A stretch of DNA of 64,000 nucleotides, taken from NCBI GenBank assembly GCA_024234875.1, contig JACKNM010000003.1, positions 1 to 64,000 on the forward strand. The letters are read 5' to 3'. Source of the stretch: Ectothiorhodospiraceae bacterium. GTDB taxonomy: Bacteria > Pseudomonadota > Gammaproteobacteria > HK1. Below the pieces are notes generated by a model. The model ran no database searches. It saw only the letters and a list, made by a program, of their open reading frames with translations, and had not been told where the DNA came from. The position numbers and the translations under genes are program-made. The stretch's first letter is position 1, and every line of letters starts with the position of its first letter. Positions 9,138-17,557 of the stretch are shown here, piece after piece.

Positions 9138-10439
9138 ATGAGAGCTGCCACCACCGTCACCATGCTGCGGGGGCTCGATGCCTTCGCCGACCTGACCGAC
9201 GACGACCTCCTGGTCCTCGCCGACCGCGCGCGGATGGAGTGGGTGCCACCGAAGACCGTGCTCTTCCACGAGGGCGAGACCGACCCCTGGATGTTCTGCC
9301 TGGTCGAGGGGAGCCTGGTCCTGACCGCGGCCGACGGGCGCGTTCACGAGATCACCGCCGGCTCGGCACAGGCGGCGCGGCCAATCGCGCGGCTCAAGCC
9401 CCGGCGCTACACCGCGCGCACGCTGACGCCGTCGCGGGTGGTGCGCATCGATGCCAGCCAGCTCGGCGATTGGGCCGGCGCGAGCGACGGGCTGTCGCCC
9501 GACAGCGTCCTCGTCGAGGAGGTCGACGAGCCGTGGCCCGGGCAGGGCGCGCCGGGGTTCGAGATCGAGGAGATCCCGGAGGTGGTGGCGGAGGCCGCCA
9601 CCCCCGCCCACCTCGGCCACGTGGCGCATCTGGAGAGCGGCGCCATCGACCTGCCGAGCCTGCCGAGCATCGCCATGGAGGCGCGGCGGATCATCGACCG
9701 CGACGACACCGGGGTCCGCACCCTCGCCAAGGTCGTGCTCAACGACCCGGCGATCGCCGCGAAGCTCATCCGCGTCGCCAACAGCGCGGTGTTCCATGGC
9801 AAGGGCACGATCGAGAGCTGTGAGCGGGCGATCACCCGGCTCGGGCTCAAGACCACGCGTCAGCTCGTGGTCGGCTTCGCGATGCGCGAGCTGTTCAAGT
9901 GCGACGTGCCCGAGCTGCAAGCCGAGATGGTCGAGCTGTGGGAGCACAGCGCGGAGGTCGCGGCGATCGCCTACGTGCTCGCCCGACGCCTTCGCATCGC
10001 CGACCCCGACGAGGCGCAGCTCGCCGGGCTGTTGCACGACATCGGGGCGGTACCGGTGCTCGGCTATGCCGCGACCTGCCCCGAGCTGCACGGCGACCTC
10101 GACGCGGTGCACGCGCTGGTGGCTGGCATGCGGGCGCGGCTCGGCGAGCGCGTGCTGCGCGAATGGAACTTCTCCGAGGCGATGGTGGCGGCGGCGCGCG
10201 ACGCCGAGAGCTGGCAGCGCGAGTCGACCGAGGCGGGGCCGGATCTCGCCGACCTGGTGCTGGTGGCGCAGCGCCTGAGCCTGCTCGGTCGACCGGGGAC
10301 GCTCCAGGCACCGCCGTTGCCGCGCATCCCGGCGTTTCGCCGTGTCGGGGGTGACGCCCTCGACCCCGAGGCGGTGATGGCCCTGGTTGCCGAGGCCGAC
10401 GATCAGATCCGCGAGCTGCGGGCGATCCTCGCGGGCTGA
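9138..10439 (+). CDS. cNMP-binding-fold plus HDOD signalling protein
   Basis: A regulator of 433 residues with two modules. Residues 1 to 120 look like a cyclic-nucleotide-binding (Crp-type) beta-roll (FHEGETDPWMFCLVEGSLVL). Residues 165 to 360 form an HDOD domain, the degenerate HD-type helical fold (LPSLPSIAMEARRIIDRDD, NSAVFHGKGTIESCERAI, GLLHDIGAVP). An HD pair appears in LLHDIG but the full phosphodiesterase metal site is not evident, in line with HDOD proteins acting as scaffolds. The start at 9138 follows GGGGAA. No DNA-binding domain is seen. It stands alone after ntrC, and its signal and partner are unknown. Confidence 0.8.
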   Translation: MRAATTVTMLRGLDAFADLTDDDLLVLADRARMEWVPPKTVLFHEGETDPWMFCLVEGSLVLTAADGRVHEITAGSAQAARPIARLKPRRYTARTLTPSRVVRIDASQLGDWAGASDGLSPDSVLVEEVDEPWPGQGAPGFEIEEIPEVVAEAATPAHLGHVAHLESGAIDLPSLPSIAMEARRIIDRDDTGVRTLAKVVLNDPAIAAKLIRVANSAVFHGKGTIESCERAITRLGLKTTRQLVVGFAMRELFKCDVPELQAEMVELWEHSAEVAAIAYVLARRLRIADPDEAQLAGLLHDIGAVPVLGYAATCPELHGDLDAVHALVAGMRARLGERVLREWNFSEAMVAAARDAESWQRESTEAGPDLADLVLVAQRLSLLGRPGTLQAPPLPRIPAFRRVGGDALDPEAVMALVAEADDQIRELRAILAG

Positions 10440-10507
10440 ATCTCCGCGCGCGACTGGGCTATCCTCGGCCCGGACGCATCCGCGTCGCGCCTGCGGAGAG
10501 CCATCAC

Positions 10508-10837
10508 GTGCGCATCGACGACATCCCCTTCGGTCTCACCGACTGGACCACCGTCGCGCCGACCGAGCACCCGGGCGAGACCGGCGTCGCGCGTTGGCGC
10601 ACCCGGCAGTTCGGCCCGCTGCGGGTGCGCATGGTCGAGTACAGCCCCGGCTATCGCGCCGATCACTGGTGCTCGAAGGGCCACATCCTGCTCTGCGTCG
10701 AGGGTGAGCTCCACACCGAGCTCGCCGACGGCCGCACCTTCGTCCTCACCCCCGGGGTGAGCTATCAGGTGGCCGACGGCGCCGAGCCGCATCTCTCGTC
10801 GACCACCCACGGCGCGCGACTGTTCATCGTCGATTGA
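10508..10837 (+). CDS. Small DHCW-motif cupin protein
   Basis: A single-domain cupin of 109 residues. Its hallmark is RADHWCSKGHILLCVEGEL, the DHCW-type motif in which Asp-His-Trp-Cys replaces the usual cupin metal motif, followed by a second cupin strand pair (FVLTPGVSYQVADGAEPH). Related small proteins are annotated as DHCW motif cupin fold proteins, without known function. GTG start, with GGAG 10 bases upstream. It is flanked by an HDOD regulator and a drug exporter in the same orientation, but separate promoters are likely. Confidence 0.8.
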   Translation: MRIDDIPFGLTDWTTVAPTEHPGETGVARWRTRQFGPLRVRMVEYSPGYRADHWCSKGHILLCVEGELHTELADGRTFVLTPGVSYQVADGAEPHLSSTTHGARLFIVD

Positions 10838-10907
10838 CGCCGCGTCGGTCGCGGTCCGACCGTGACGTGTACGATGCGGCTCCGCCACCGTTCCCCCACC
10901 GTCCCCC

Positions 10908-12419
10908 GTGACCGCGAGCCGCGAGCAGACCGTCGACCGCACCGCGCCCAGCCCATACCTGGTGCTGATCGCGGTGTCGTTCTGCACCATGCTCTACTCG
11001 ATGACGGTCACCGTGGTGAACGTCACGCTGCCGCAGCTCCAGGGCGCGTTGTCCGCGACGCCGGATCAGGTGTCGTGGATCGTGACCCTGAACGTGCTCG
11101 GCACCGCGGTGGTGACGCCGCTCACCGGCTGGCTCACCGCGAAGCTCGGCCGCCGCACCCTGATGCTCGGCGCGGTCTCGGGCTTCGCCTTCGCCTCGTT
11201 CCTGTGCGCCACCGCGACCTCGCTGGCCCCGATGCTGCTCTATCGCGTGGGGCAGGGTGCGTTCGGCGCGCCGATCGTCCCGCTGTCGCAGGCGATCCTG
11301 CTGGCGGCCTTCCCGGGCGAGAAACGGGCGATGGCGCAGGGTGTGTTCGGGATGGCGGTGGTCGCCGGCATGGGGCTCGCGCCGGTGCTCGGTGGCTACG
11401 TCGCGGAGCAGTACGACTGGCGCGCGATCTTCTTGCTGCTGGTTCCCTGCTCGCTGTTCGCCCTGCTGCTCGCCGCCGCGCTCATTCGCCAGGGCGGGCG
11501 CGCCGACGGCGTGCGACTCGACTGGACCGGCTTCGTCTCGCTGTCCGTCGCCATCGGCTGCATGCAGCTCATCCTCGACCGCGGTGAGCGGTTCGGTTGG
11601 CTCGAGTCGACCGAGATCGTCGTCTACTGTGCCGGCGCGGTGCTCGGCTTCTGGATCTTCGTCGTCCACACCCTGAGCTGTGACCGGCCGTTCTTCGAGC
11701 GCGCGCTGCTGCGGGATCGCAACTACGCGGTCGGGCTGGTGCTGGTGTGCTGCTACGGGATGCTGAACTTCACCCCGATCACGCTCCTGCCGGCGGTGCT
11801 GCAGGGGTTGAAGGGGTACCCCGACTCGCTCATCGGCCTGCTGCTCGCGATGCGCGGCACCGGGATGGTGGTCGGCTTCTTCCTCGCCGGACGCATGGGC
11901 AAGGTCGACCCCCGCATCAGCATGACCATCGGCTTCGCGCTGATCGGGATGTCGGGTCTCGCGCTCGCCTTCATCGAGCTCAACGTCTCGCCCCAGCACG
12001 TGGCATGGGCCGGCCTGCTGCAAGGCGTCGGCAGCGGCGTGCTCTGGGTGCCGGTCACCACCGCCGCGTTCTGGTCGCTGCCGCCGCGTCTGCTCCCCGA
12101 TGGCGCCGCCATCTTCCACCTGCTGCGCAATCTCGGCCAGAGCGTCTACATCGCGCTCAGCTTCATCGTCGTGGTGCGCACGACGCAGGTGAACTACGCC
12201 GACCTGGTGACCTACGTGAATCCGTTCAACGAGCTGCTCGGCTACGAGACGGTCACCGGCCTGTGGTCGACCGACACCCTGGCCGGGCTGCGCGCGCTGC
12301 GCGGCGAGATCAACCGCCAGGCACAGATGATCGCCTTCAACAACGCCTTCCTGCTCTACGCCGTCACCTGCTTCGGGGTCATCCCCATCGTCTTTCTCTG
12401 GCGCAAGACGGCGCGTTGA
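10908..12419 (+). CDS. DHA2-family (EmrB/QacA-type) MFS exporter
   Basis: An inner-membrane drug:proton antiporter of 503 residues with about 14 hydrophobic segments. The DHA2 signature appears at the start: TVVNVTLPQLQGALSATPDQ, then WIVTLNVLGTAVVTPLTGWL. Motif A is represented by LTAKLGRRTLML, and a motif-C-like GMAVVAGMGLAPVLGGY lies near residue 150. GTG is the only reasonable start before the first TM, and no clear Shine-Dalgarno is seen. EmrB proteins usually pair with an EmrA adaptor, but none is adjacent. The substrate is unknown. Confidence 0.9.
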   Translation: MTASREQTVDRTAPSPYLVLIAVSFCTMLYSMTVTVVNVTLPQLQGALSATPDQVSWIVTLNVLGTAVVTPLTGWLTAKLGRRTLMLGAVSGFAFASFLCATATSLAPMLLYRVGQGAFGAPIVPLSQAILLAAFPGEKRAMAQGVFGMAVVAGMGLAPVLGGYVAEQYDWRAIFLLLVPCSLFALLLAAALIRQGGRADGVRLDWTGFVSLSVAIGCMQLILDRGERFGWLESTEIVVYCAGAVLGFWIFVVHTLSCDRPFFERALLRDRNYAVGLVLVCCYGMLNFTPITLLPAVLQGLKGYPDSLIGLLLAMRGTGMVVGFFLAGRMGKVDPRISMTIGFALIGMSGLALAFIELNVSPQHVAWAGLLQGVGSGVLWVPVTTAAFWSLPPRLLPDGAAIFHLLRNLGQSVYIALSFIVVVRTTQVNYADLVTYVNPFNELLGYETVTGLWSTDTLAGLRALRGEINRQAQMIAFNNAFLLYAVTCFGVIPIVFLWRKTAR

Positions 12420-12554
12420 GCGGTGATGCATCGCACGGGCGCCGCCCAGGCGGTGTCGAATAGGACGGGATCGTGTCGGCGTGCCTTACAGTCGGTAAAT
12501 GTGGAGCGGTGGCGATTCCGACAACTTGCTGGATTCGTTGGAAAAACGAGTCGG

Positions 12555-12570
12555 TGGCACGATTCGTGCC
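12555..12570 (+). promoter_or_regulatory. Sigma-54 promoter of the PEP-CTERM protein gene
   Basis: TGGCACG-attc-GTGCC has GG (12556-12557) and GC (12568-12569) with exact 10-base spacing and a perfect -24 block. GGCACGATTCGTGCC is also a 15-bp palindrome, so a repressor site is an alternative. A start near 12580 gives a leader of about 100 nt. Sigma-54 control of PEP-CTERM genes through the PrsK/PrsR system is known in other proteobacteria. Confidence 0.6.
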
Positions 12571-12681
12571 TGCAGACGTGAAGGTCCCCGGGCGATGGCC
12601 GAAGGGTCGCCCGCTGCAGTCAGGACGTCAGTACGACCGGTGGGGATCGCCGGCCCATGATTCAGCAAGAAGGAAGCAGCC

Positions 12682-13551
12682 ATGAGATTGCGACTGAGAC
12701 AGCTCGGCTCCGCCCTCACGCTCGTCAGTGGCCTCGCGCTCGGAGGCAGCGCGACTGCCGCCCAGCTCTACTCCAACGGTTTCGAGACCGACATCGCTGG
12801 CTGGGACGCATTCGGCGGCTCGTTCAACGCAACGCGCGTCGCGTCCGGTACCAACGGCATCACCTCCGCCGACGGTGCCTGGCACGCGGAGAGCTCGGGC
12901 GGCGCTACCAATGCCAGTGGCTCGGCGACGAATTTCGGCGGCTATCAGTTCGGTGCCGGTGGTGGTGTCGCGGCGGCTTTCCAGGAGTACACCACGTCGC
13001 TCGATATCTACCTCGACGTCGATGGAGGCTGGGCCAACGACACCCGGTTCGACTACAGCTCCGCGATCAACAACAGCAGCGGCGGCTTCCTGCGCGACTT
13101 CGTCTTCAATGCCGGTTTCTACGATGCCGCCGACGGCACCGGGCCCGGCGCCGGAACGAACCGCTTCGTGCTCAGCGCGAGCCACAATGCCGGTCGCGGG
13201 AACTCGTTCCCGAAGAACCCTGGCCGCGACCCGATCGCGATCGACATGTCGGGGTGGTACACGTTCGAGCACCACTTCTTCGACAACGCCGGCGTCCTCG
13301 CCGCCGATCTCAGCATCCTCGACGCCGGGGGCGGCCTGGTCCACACGTGGACGCTCGGCGGCGATAACAACGACCCGATCGCGAGCACTGGCGGGAATCG
13401 GTACGGGTGGATCGCCCGCAACGAGTTCTCCACCCTCGCCATCGACAACAGCGCGCTGGACGTCGCCGACGCCTCGGCGGTGCCGGCGCCAGCGAGCGCG
13501 GTGCTGCTCGGCATCGGTCTGCTCGGGCTCTCGCGGCGGCGCCGCGGATAG
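12682..13551 (+). CDS. Secreted PEP-CTERM-type surface protein
   Basis: A protein of 289 residues with a signal peptide (LTLVSGLALGGSATAAQ), a lectin-like beta-rich body full of Gly, Ser, Asn and Asp, and a C-terminal sorting tail. The tail reads VPAPASAVLLGIGLLGLSRRRR: the VPxP motif (here VPAP, not VPEP), a hydrophobic helix and an arginine cluster. Such tails are recognised and cleaved by exosortase, which sends the protein to the exopolysaccharide matrix. No exosortase or EPS cluster is in the window. The body (SNGFETDIAGWDAFGGSFN) fits the concanavalin-like PEP-CTERM families. Codon use is less GC-extreme than in neighbouring genes. Confidence 0.85.
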   Translation: MRLRLRQLGSALTLVSGLALGGSATAAQLYSNGFETDIAGWDAFGGSFNATRVASGTNGITSADGAWHAESSGGATNASGSATNFGGYQFGAGGGVAAAFQEYTTSLDIYLDVDGGWANDTRFDYSSAINNSSGGFLRDFVFNAGFYDAADGTGPGAGTNRFVLSASHNAGRGNSFPKNPGRDPIAIDMSGWYTFEHHFFDNAGVLAADLSILDAGGGLVHTWTLGGDNNDPIASTGGNRYGWIARNEFSTLAIDNSALDVADASAVPAPASAVLLGIGLLGLSRRRRG

Positions 13552-13565
13552 CGCATGCGCACCTT

Positions 13566-13605
13566 GGGGCGAGCCCGTCCGACGACGGCGGACGGCTCGC
13601 CCCAC
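13566..13605 (+). terminator. Hairpin terminator between convergent genes
   Basis: This is a 15-bp stem with one bulged C. The left arm is GGGGCGAGCC (13566-13575) plus GTCCG, the right arm CGGAC plus GGCTCGCCCC (to 13603), with a 7-nt loop and then ACGTTT. It lies between the PEP-CTERM gene and the end of trpE(G) and best serves the plus strand. Confidence 0.75.
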
Positions 13606-13624
13606 GTTTCTGGAGGTGACCCGC

Positions 13625-15829
13625 TCAGCCGCGCGCGAGCAGCCGTACCACGTTGTCGATCAGCCGCTGCCCGCAGTCGCGGTCGAGGCTCATGATCGAC
13701 TCGGGGTGGAACTGCACCGCCGCGACCGGCAGCTCGCGGTGCTCGATGGCCATCACCACGCCGTCGTCGGCGCACGCGGTGACCTCGAACACGGCGGGCA
13801 CCGCGTCGGGCGGAGCGTGCAGCGAGTGGTAGCGTCCGGCCTCGAAGCGCGGCGGCAGACCCTCGAGCAGCCGTCCGCCGGTGACGGCGATCGGTGACGG
13901 TTTGCCGTGCATCGGGGTGGCGAGCACCTCGAGCCGGCCGCCGAAGTGCTCGACCAGCCCCTGCAGCCCGAGGCAGACCCCGAACATCGGGATCGCGCGC
14001 TCGAGGGCGGCGGTGATGGTGCGCGAGAGATCGAAATCGGCCGGTCGCCCCGGACCCGGCGAGAGCAGCACGAGATCCGGCTGCCATTGGTCGATCGCCT
14101 CGATCGCCGCCTCACTTCGATAGGTGATGACCTCCGCGCCGGTGCTGCGCAGGTAGCCGGCGAGGGTGTGGACGAAGGAATCCTCGTGGTCCACCAGCAG
14201 CACGCGCTTGCCGGCGCCCGGGCGCGCGTCGCTCGCGGTCGACCCGGTGGTCGGTGTCTCCTCGCGCAGGATGGCGTCGAGCAGCGCCGAGGCCTTGAGC
14301 CGCGTCTCCGCCTCCTCCGCCTCGGGATCCGACTCGAACAGCAGCGTCGCCCCGGCGCGGACCTCGGCCACGCCGTCCTTCACGCGCACCGTGCGCAGCG
14401 TGAGCCCGGTGTTCATGCCGCCGTCGAAGCCGACCATGCCGAGCGCCCCGCCGTACCACCGCCGAGGGGAGCGCTCGTGGTCCTCGATGAACTGGATGGC
14501 GTGCTGCTTCGGCGCCCCGGTCACCGTCACCGCCCAGGTGTGGGCGAGGAAGCCGTCGAGTGCGTCGTAGCCCTCGCGAAGGCGGCCCTCGACGTGGTCG
14601 ACGGTGTGGATGAGTCGCGAGTACATCTCGATCTGCCGCCGGCCGATGACCCGCACGCTGCCCGGCTCGCACACCCGGGACTTGTCGTTGCGGTCGACGT
14701 CGGTGCACATCGTGAGCTCGGACTCCTCCTTGGCCGAGTTGAGCAGGGTGCGGATCTGGCGCGCGTCGGCGATGGCGCTGCCGCCGCGGGCGATGGTGCC
14801 GGAGATCGGGCAGGTCTCGATGCGCCGACCCTCCACCCGCACGTACATCTCGGGCGAGGCGGCGACCAGGTACTCCTGCTCGCCGAGATTGATCAGCGCG
14901 CCGTAGGGCGCCGGATTGCGCCGCCGAAGCCGCCGGAACACCTCCGATGGCGCAGCGGTGCACGGCTCGAAGAAGGTCTGACCGGGGACCACCTCGAACA
15001 GGTCGCCGCGGGCGAAGGCCTCGCGCGCGAGCTCGACCGTCGCCGCGTACTCGCCGGGGCCGTGGTCGCAACGCGCCGCCGGTGCGCCCGGGCCACAGTA
15101 CGGCTCCCACGCCCCGCCGCGCGGCTTGCCGTGGGTGGAGCGCTGGCCACTCCCCTCGCCGAGGGCGAACTCGTAGCGGTAGCGCGTCGCGTCCTCGCGC
15201 CGATGGTCGACGATCAGGATCTCGTCGGGCATGTAGAGCACGAGGTCGCGCTGATCGGCATCGCGTGGTAACCGCATGCTCACCGGCTCGAACTGGAACG
15301 CGAGCTCGTAGCCGAATGCGCCGTAGAGCCCCAGGTAGGGCTCGTCACCGTGGCGCAGCGCGTCGATCATCGCGCGCAAGATCGAGAACACGCTCGGCTG
15401 CTTGCTACGCAACTCCTCCGGAAACCGGCCCTGCGGCTCGCGTACCACCGCCTGCAGGCCGGCCGGGCCGGTCTCGACCGCGGCCAGCGCGTCGAGGCCG
15501 GTGAGCACCGGCACCAGCGCCTCGACCAGCACCATGCCGCGGTCGTTCAGTGCACGCACCGCGATGCGTCGGCCACTGGCGACGACCGCGAGCGGCGGAT
15601 TGACGAAGCCGATGTCCCAACGCGTGTACCGGCCGGGGTACTCGAACGAGGACGTGAGCAGCACCCCACGCTGCCCGTCGAGGGCGTCGACGAGGGGCTC
15701 GATGGCGCCGGCGTAGGGCATCGAGCTCGCGGTGCGCTCGATGCGCACCCCGGCGGGGGTGGTCCACTCGCGGTGGACGTCGGCGCGGGTGATGGTCGGC
15801 CGGGTCGGCGCCGTCTTCGGGTTGCTCAT
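13625..15829 (-). CDS. trpE(G): Anthranilate synthase, fused components I and II, TrpE(G)
   Basis: The first committed step of tryptophan synthesis: chorismate plus glutamine to anthranilate. The protein has 734 residues. About 1 to 520 is the chorismate-binding TrpE part (CPISGTIARGG, TDVDRNDKSRVCEPGS, the catalytic TGAPKQHAIQFIE, YGGALGMVGF). About 535 to 734 is a class-I glutamine amidotransferase with LLSPGPGRP, catalytic Cys in FGVCLGLQG and the His/Glu pair in AVQFHPES. Such single-chain TrpE(G) enzymes occur in rhizobia, Azospirillum and scattered proteobacteria. Expression is probably set by the Trp-Trp leader and attenuator upstream. The Shine-Dalgarno GGAGG lies 24 bases before the ATG and fits a five-codon frame that overlaps this start, suggesting coupling. 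Confidence 0.96.
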   Translation of the reverse strand: MSNPKTAPTRPTITRADVHREWTTPAGVRIERTASSMPYAGAIEPLVDALDGQRGVLLTSSFEYPGRYTRWDIGFVNPPLAVVASGRRIAVRALNDRGMVLVEALVPVLTGLDALAAVETGPAGLQAVVREPQGRFPEELRSKQPSVFSILRAMIDALRHGDEPYLGLYGAFGYELAFQFEPVSMRLPRDADQRDLVLYMPDEILIVDHRREDATRYRYEFALGEGSGQRSTHGKPRGGAWEPYCGPGAPAARCDHGPGEYAATVELAREAFARGDLFEVVPGQTFFEPCTAAPSEVFRRLRRRNPAPYGALINLGEQEYLVAASPEMYVRVEGRRIETCPISGTIARGGSAIADARQIRTLLNSAKEESELTMCTDVDRNDKSRVCEPGSVRVIGRRQIEMYSRLIHTVDHVEGRLREGYDALDGFLAHTWAVTVTGAPKQHAIQFIEDHERSPRRWYGGALGMVGFDGGMNTGLTLRTVRVKDGVAEVRAGATLLFESDPEAEEAETRLKASALLDAILREETPTTGSTASDARPGAGKRVLLVDHEDSFVHTLAGYLRSTGAEVITYRSEAAIEAIDQWQPDLVLLSPGPGRPADFDLSRTITAALERAIPMFGVCLGLQGLVEHFGGRLEVLATPMHGKPSPIAVTGGRLLEGLPPRFEAGRYHSLHAPPDAVPAVFEVTACADDGVVMAIEHRELPVAAVQFHPESIMSLDRDCGQRLIDNVVRLLARG

Positions 15830-15843
15830 TGCCGGATGCCCAT
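15826..15843 (-). other. Five-codon frame (MGIRQ) overlapping the trpE(G) start
   Basis: GGAGG (15858-15854) is followed after 10 bases by ATG-GGC-ATC-CGG-CAA-TGA, whose stop overlaps the trpE(G) ATG as ATGA. trpE(G) itself has no other good ribosome binding site. This could be a translational-coupling mini-ORF, or a coincidence in which the ribosome slides from GGAGG to the second ATG. Confidence 0.35.
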
Positions 15844-15925
15844 GGTCGAGGTTCCTCCGTGACCGGCATGCGATGCCGGCACCGTGCCTGGATGCGCACG
15901 CGGGAAGCGACCGGGGGAAGGCTGC

Positions 15926-15989
15926 CGCGAGCGACCGCCATCACCGGTGGCGGTCTCGCGTTCGATGTCGAATGCTTGCGCGAGCGACC
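15926..15989 (-). promoter_or_regulatory. trp attenuator: alternative antiterminator and terminator-type hairpins
   Basis: Segment 3 (15960-15948, CGCGAGACCGCCA) can pair with segment 4 downstream (15940-15926, TGGCGGTCGCTCGCG) in a 13-bp stem with a 2-nt bulge. It can also pair with segment 2 upstream (15989-15979, GGTCGCTCGCG). Segments 2 and 4 share GGTCGCTCGCG, the hallmark of mutually exclusive folding. The leader peptide stop lies just before segment 2, so a ribosome stalled at the Trp codons would leave 2:3 free to form. The hairpin is not followed by a strong U-run, so termination may be weak or assisted. Confidence 0.7.
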
Positions 15990-15995
15990 ACCCCC

Positions 15996-16046
15996 TCAGT
16001 GGGGGCGCCACCAGCGATAACCCGGCGATGAGCCGCTCGTCAGCAT
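15996..16046 (-). CDS. trpL: trp leader peptide MLTSGSSPGYRWWRPH
   Basis: A 16-residue open frame with two consecutive Trp codons (TGG TGG) three residues before the end, lying 167 bp upstream of trpE(G). Tandem Trp codons just before overlapping hairpins are the defining arrangement of ribosome-mediated transcription attenuation. The predicted promoter places the start of transcription at about the A of the ATG, so the leader would be translated without a Shine-Dalgarno. As far as I recall, rhizobial trpL has the same leaderless form. Confidence 0.75.
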   Translation of the reverse strand: MLTSGSSPGYRWWRPH

Positions 16047-16053
16047 GGCGGCG

Positions 16054-16083
16054 AATGTCGCACCGGCTCGCGCGCAGTGTCAA
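16054..16083 (-). promoter_or_regulatory. Promoter of trpL-trpE(G)
   Basis: A perfect -35 TTGACA (16083-16078) is followed after 18 bases by GACATT (16059-16054), a weak -10. Transcription should start near 16047, next to the trpL ATG. Confidence 0.55.
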
Positions 16084-16225
16084 GGCGCGCCGCCTCGCGC
16101 GGTCGACGGCGCGCTCGTCGGCTCGGGACGGCCGTGGGTCGGGCGGCGACGGTGCGGTGGTGGATCGCGCCTGCGCGCCCAGCTACAGTGCCGAGGCTGG
16201 CCCCCAACCTGCGAGTGGCACGCGC

Positions 16226-17557
16226 GTGGAAGCGGCAGGACAGGCATTCGCCCTGCGTCCCGGCACTCGGGTGGACTCGTTCGAGATCCAGTCGGTGCTC
16301 GGCACCGGGGGCTTCGGCATCACCTACAAGGCGCACGACTACAGCCTGGAGCGGGCGGTCGCGCTCAAGGAGTATTTCCCGTCCGGGCTCGCCGAGCGGG
16401 GCTCCGACCGCACCACCATCGCCCCGCGCACCGACGACTCGAGCGATGCCTTCGAGTACGGGCTGTCGCGGTTCCTGGCCGAGGCGCGGGTGCTCGCGCA
16501 GTTCCAGGAGCCGAGCATCGTCCGTGTCAGCCGTTACCTGGAAGCCAATGGCACCGCCTATCTGGTGATGGACTACGAGGAAGGCCAGCCGCTCGGGCGG
16601 GTGCTCGCGCGGATCGGGCGGCTCTCCGAGCGCCAGGCGACGGCGGTGCTGGTGCACATCTGCCGGGGGCTCGTCTCGGTCCACGACAAGCGGTTCCTGC
16701 ATCGCGACATCAAGCCCGCGAACATCCTGGTGCGGCGCTCCGGGCCGCCGGTGCTGCTCGACTTCGGCGCCGCCCGGCTCGCGCTGGAGCAGCAGCGCGG
16801 TGCGGTGACCGTGCTCCTCACACCCGGCTACGCGCCGCTCGAGCAGTACACCACGGACGGCGAGCTCGGGCCCTGGACCGACCTCTACGGCCTCGGCGCG
16901 ACCCTGTTCCACTGCGTGGCCGGCGAGATCCCGGCCACCGCGACCCAGCGAGCCGCGGCCATGTACGACGGCACCGACGATCCGGTGAACCGCCGCCTGA
17001 ACGACCTCCGCGGCCAGTACAGCGATGCCTTCCTCGACACCGTCGCCTGGATGCTCGAGGCGCAGGCCGCCGATCGCGCACAGTGCGCCGAGGACGTGCT
17101 CGCGCGCGTGGTCGACGGCCGGCTCGGCGGGTCGCGCACCCGCGGCGCGGGCGCGGCGACCTGGTACGGCGTGCCGTCGGACGAGCCGACCCGGTTCGCG
17201 TCGCCCACGCCGCGTGGAACGGGCCGTGGCGGCCCCCCGCCGCGTGACGTCGTGCGCGATCCCCGACCGGGCACCGGCGGGCGGCCGTCGGGGGGGATCC
17301 GAACCGGTGCGCGCGACTCGGCCGGCGGCACCAGCACCGGCGGGCGCAGCCGCGAGCAGGTCACCCCCACCCTGTGCGAGGCGGCGGAGCGGCTGATGGC
17401 GGAGTACGTCGGCCCCATCGCGCGCGTGTTGGTCGATCGCATCGCCAGCTCGGCTCCCGACCGCCGGGCGTTCCTCGACGCGCTGGTCGACGAGCTCGAC
17501 GACGAGTCCGAGCGCCGCGAGTTCCTCTCCCGGCTGCGCGAGCTCGACCGGGTCTGA
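16226..17557 (+). CDS. Ser/Thr protein kinase with C-terminal helical domain
   Basis: A Hanks-type kinase of about 443 residues. Motifs are the glycine loop LGTGGFGITYKA, the ATP-binding Lys in AVALKEYFP, the catalytic loop HRDIKPANIL (near residue 160), DFGAAR, and the bacterial activation segment TPGYAPLEQY. A Gly/Arg/Thr-rich linker of about 70 residues leads to a helical domain (AEYVGPIARVLVDRIA). Similar short domains, to my recollection DUF8082, end many proteobacterial kinases. There is no membrane segment. The GTG at 16226 was chosen because the next start upstream (ATG 16028) would add an Arg-rich stretch and run through the divergent trpL promoter. A heme-type sensor follows in the same direction. 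Confidence 0.85.
   Translation: MEAAGQAFALRPGTRVDSFEIQSVLGTGGFGITYKAHDYSLERAVALKEYFPSGLAERGSDRTTIAPRTDDSSDAFEYGLSRFLAEARVLAQFQEPSIVRVSRYLEANGTAYLVMDYEEGQPLGRVLARIGRLSERQATAVLVHICRGLVSVHDKRFLHRDIKPANILVRRSGPPVLLDFGAARLALEQQRGAVTVLLTPGYAPLEQYTTDGELGPWTDLYGLGATLFHCVAGEIPATATQRAAAMYDGTDDPVNRRLNDLRGQYSDAFLDTVAWMLEAQAADRAQCAEDVLARVVDGRLGGSRTRGAGAATWYGVPSDEPTRFASPTPRGTGRGGPPPRDVVRDPRPGTGGRPSGGIRTGARDSAGGTSTGGRSREQVTPTLCEAAERLMAEYVGPIARVLVDRIASSAPDRRAFLDALVDELDDESERREFLSRLRELDRV

Noticed and set aside
10824..12431. 535-codon frame opposite the DHA2 transporter
   Set aside because: Low-complexity His/Arg/Glu/Gln composition typical of antisense frames in GC-rich genes; the plus-strand exporter is clear.
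16028..16225. N-terminal extension of the Ser/Thr kinase from ATG 16028
   Set aside because: It would be Arg/Ser-rich without homology and would run through the divergent trpL promoter and leader. GTG 16226 gives a normal kinase N-terminus, though the start is not proven.
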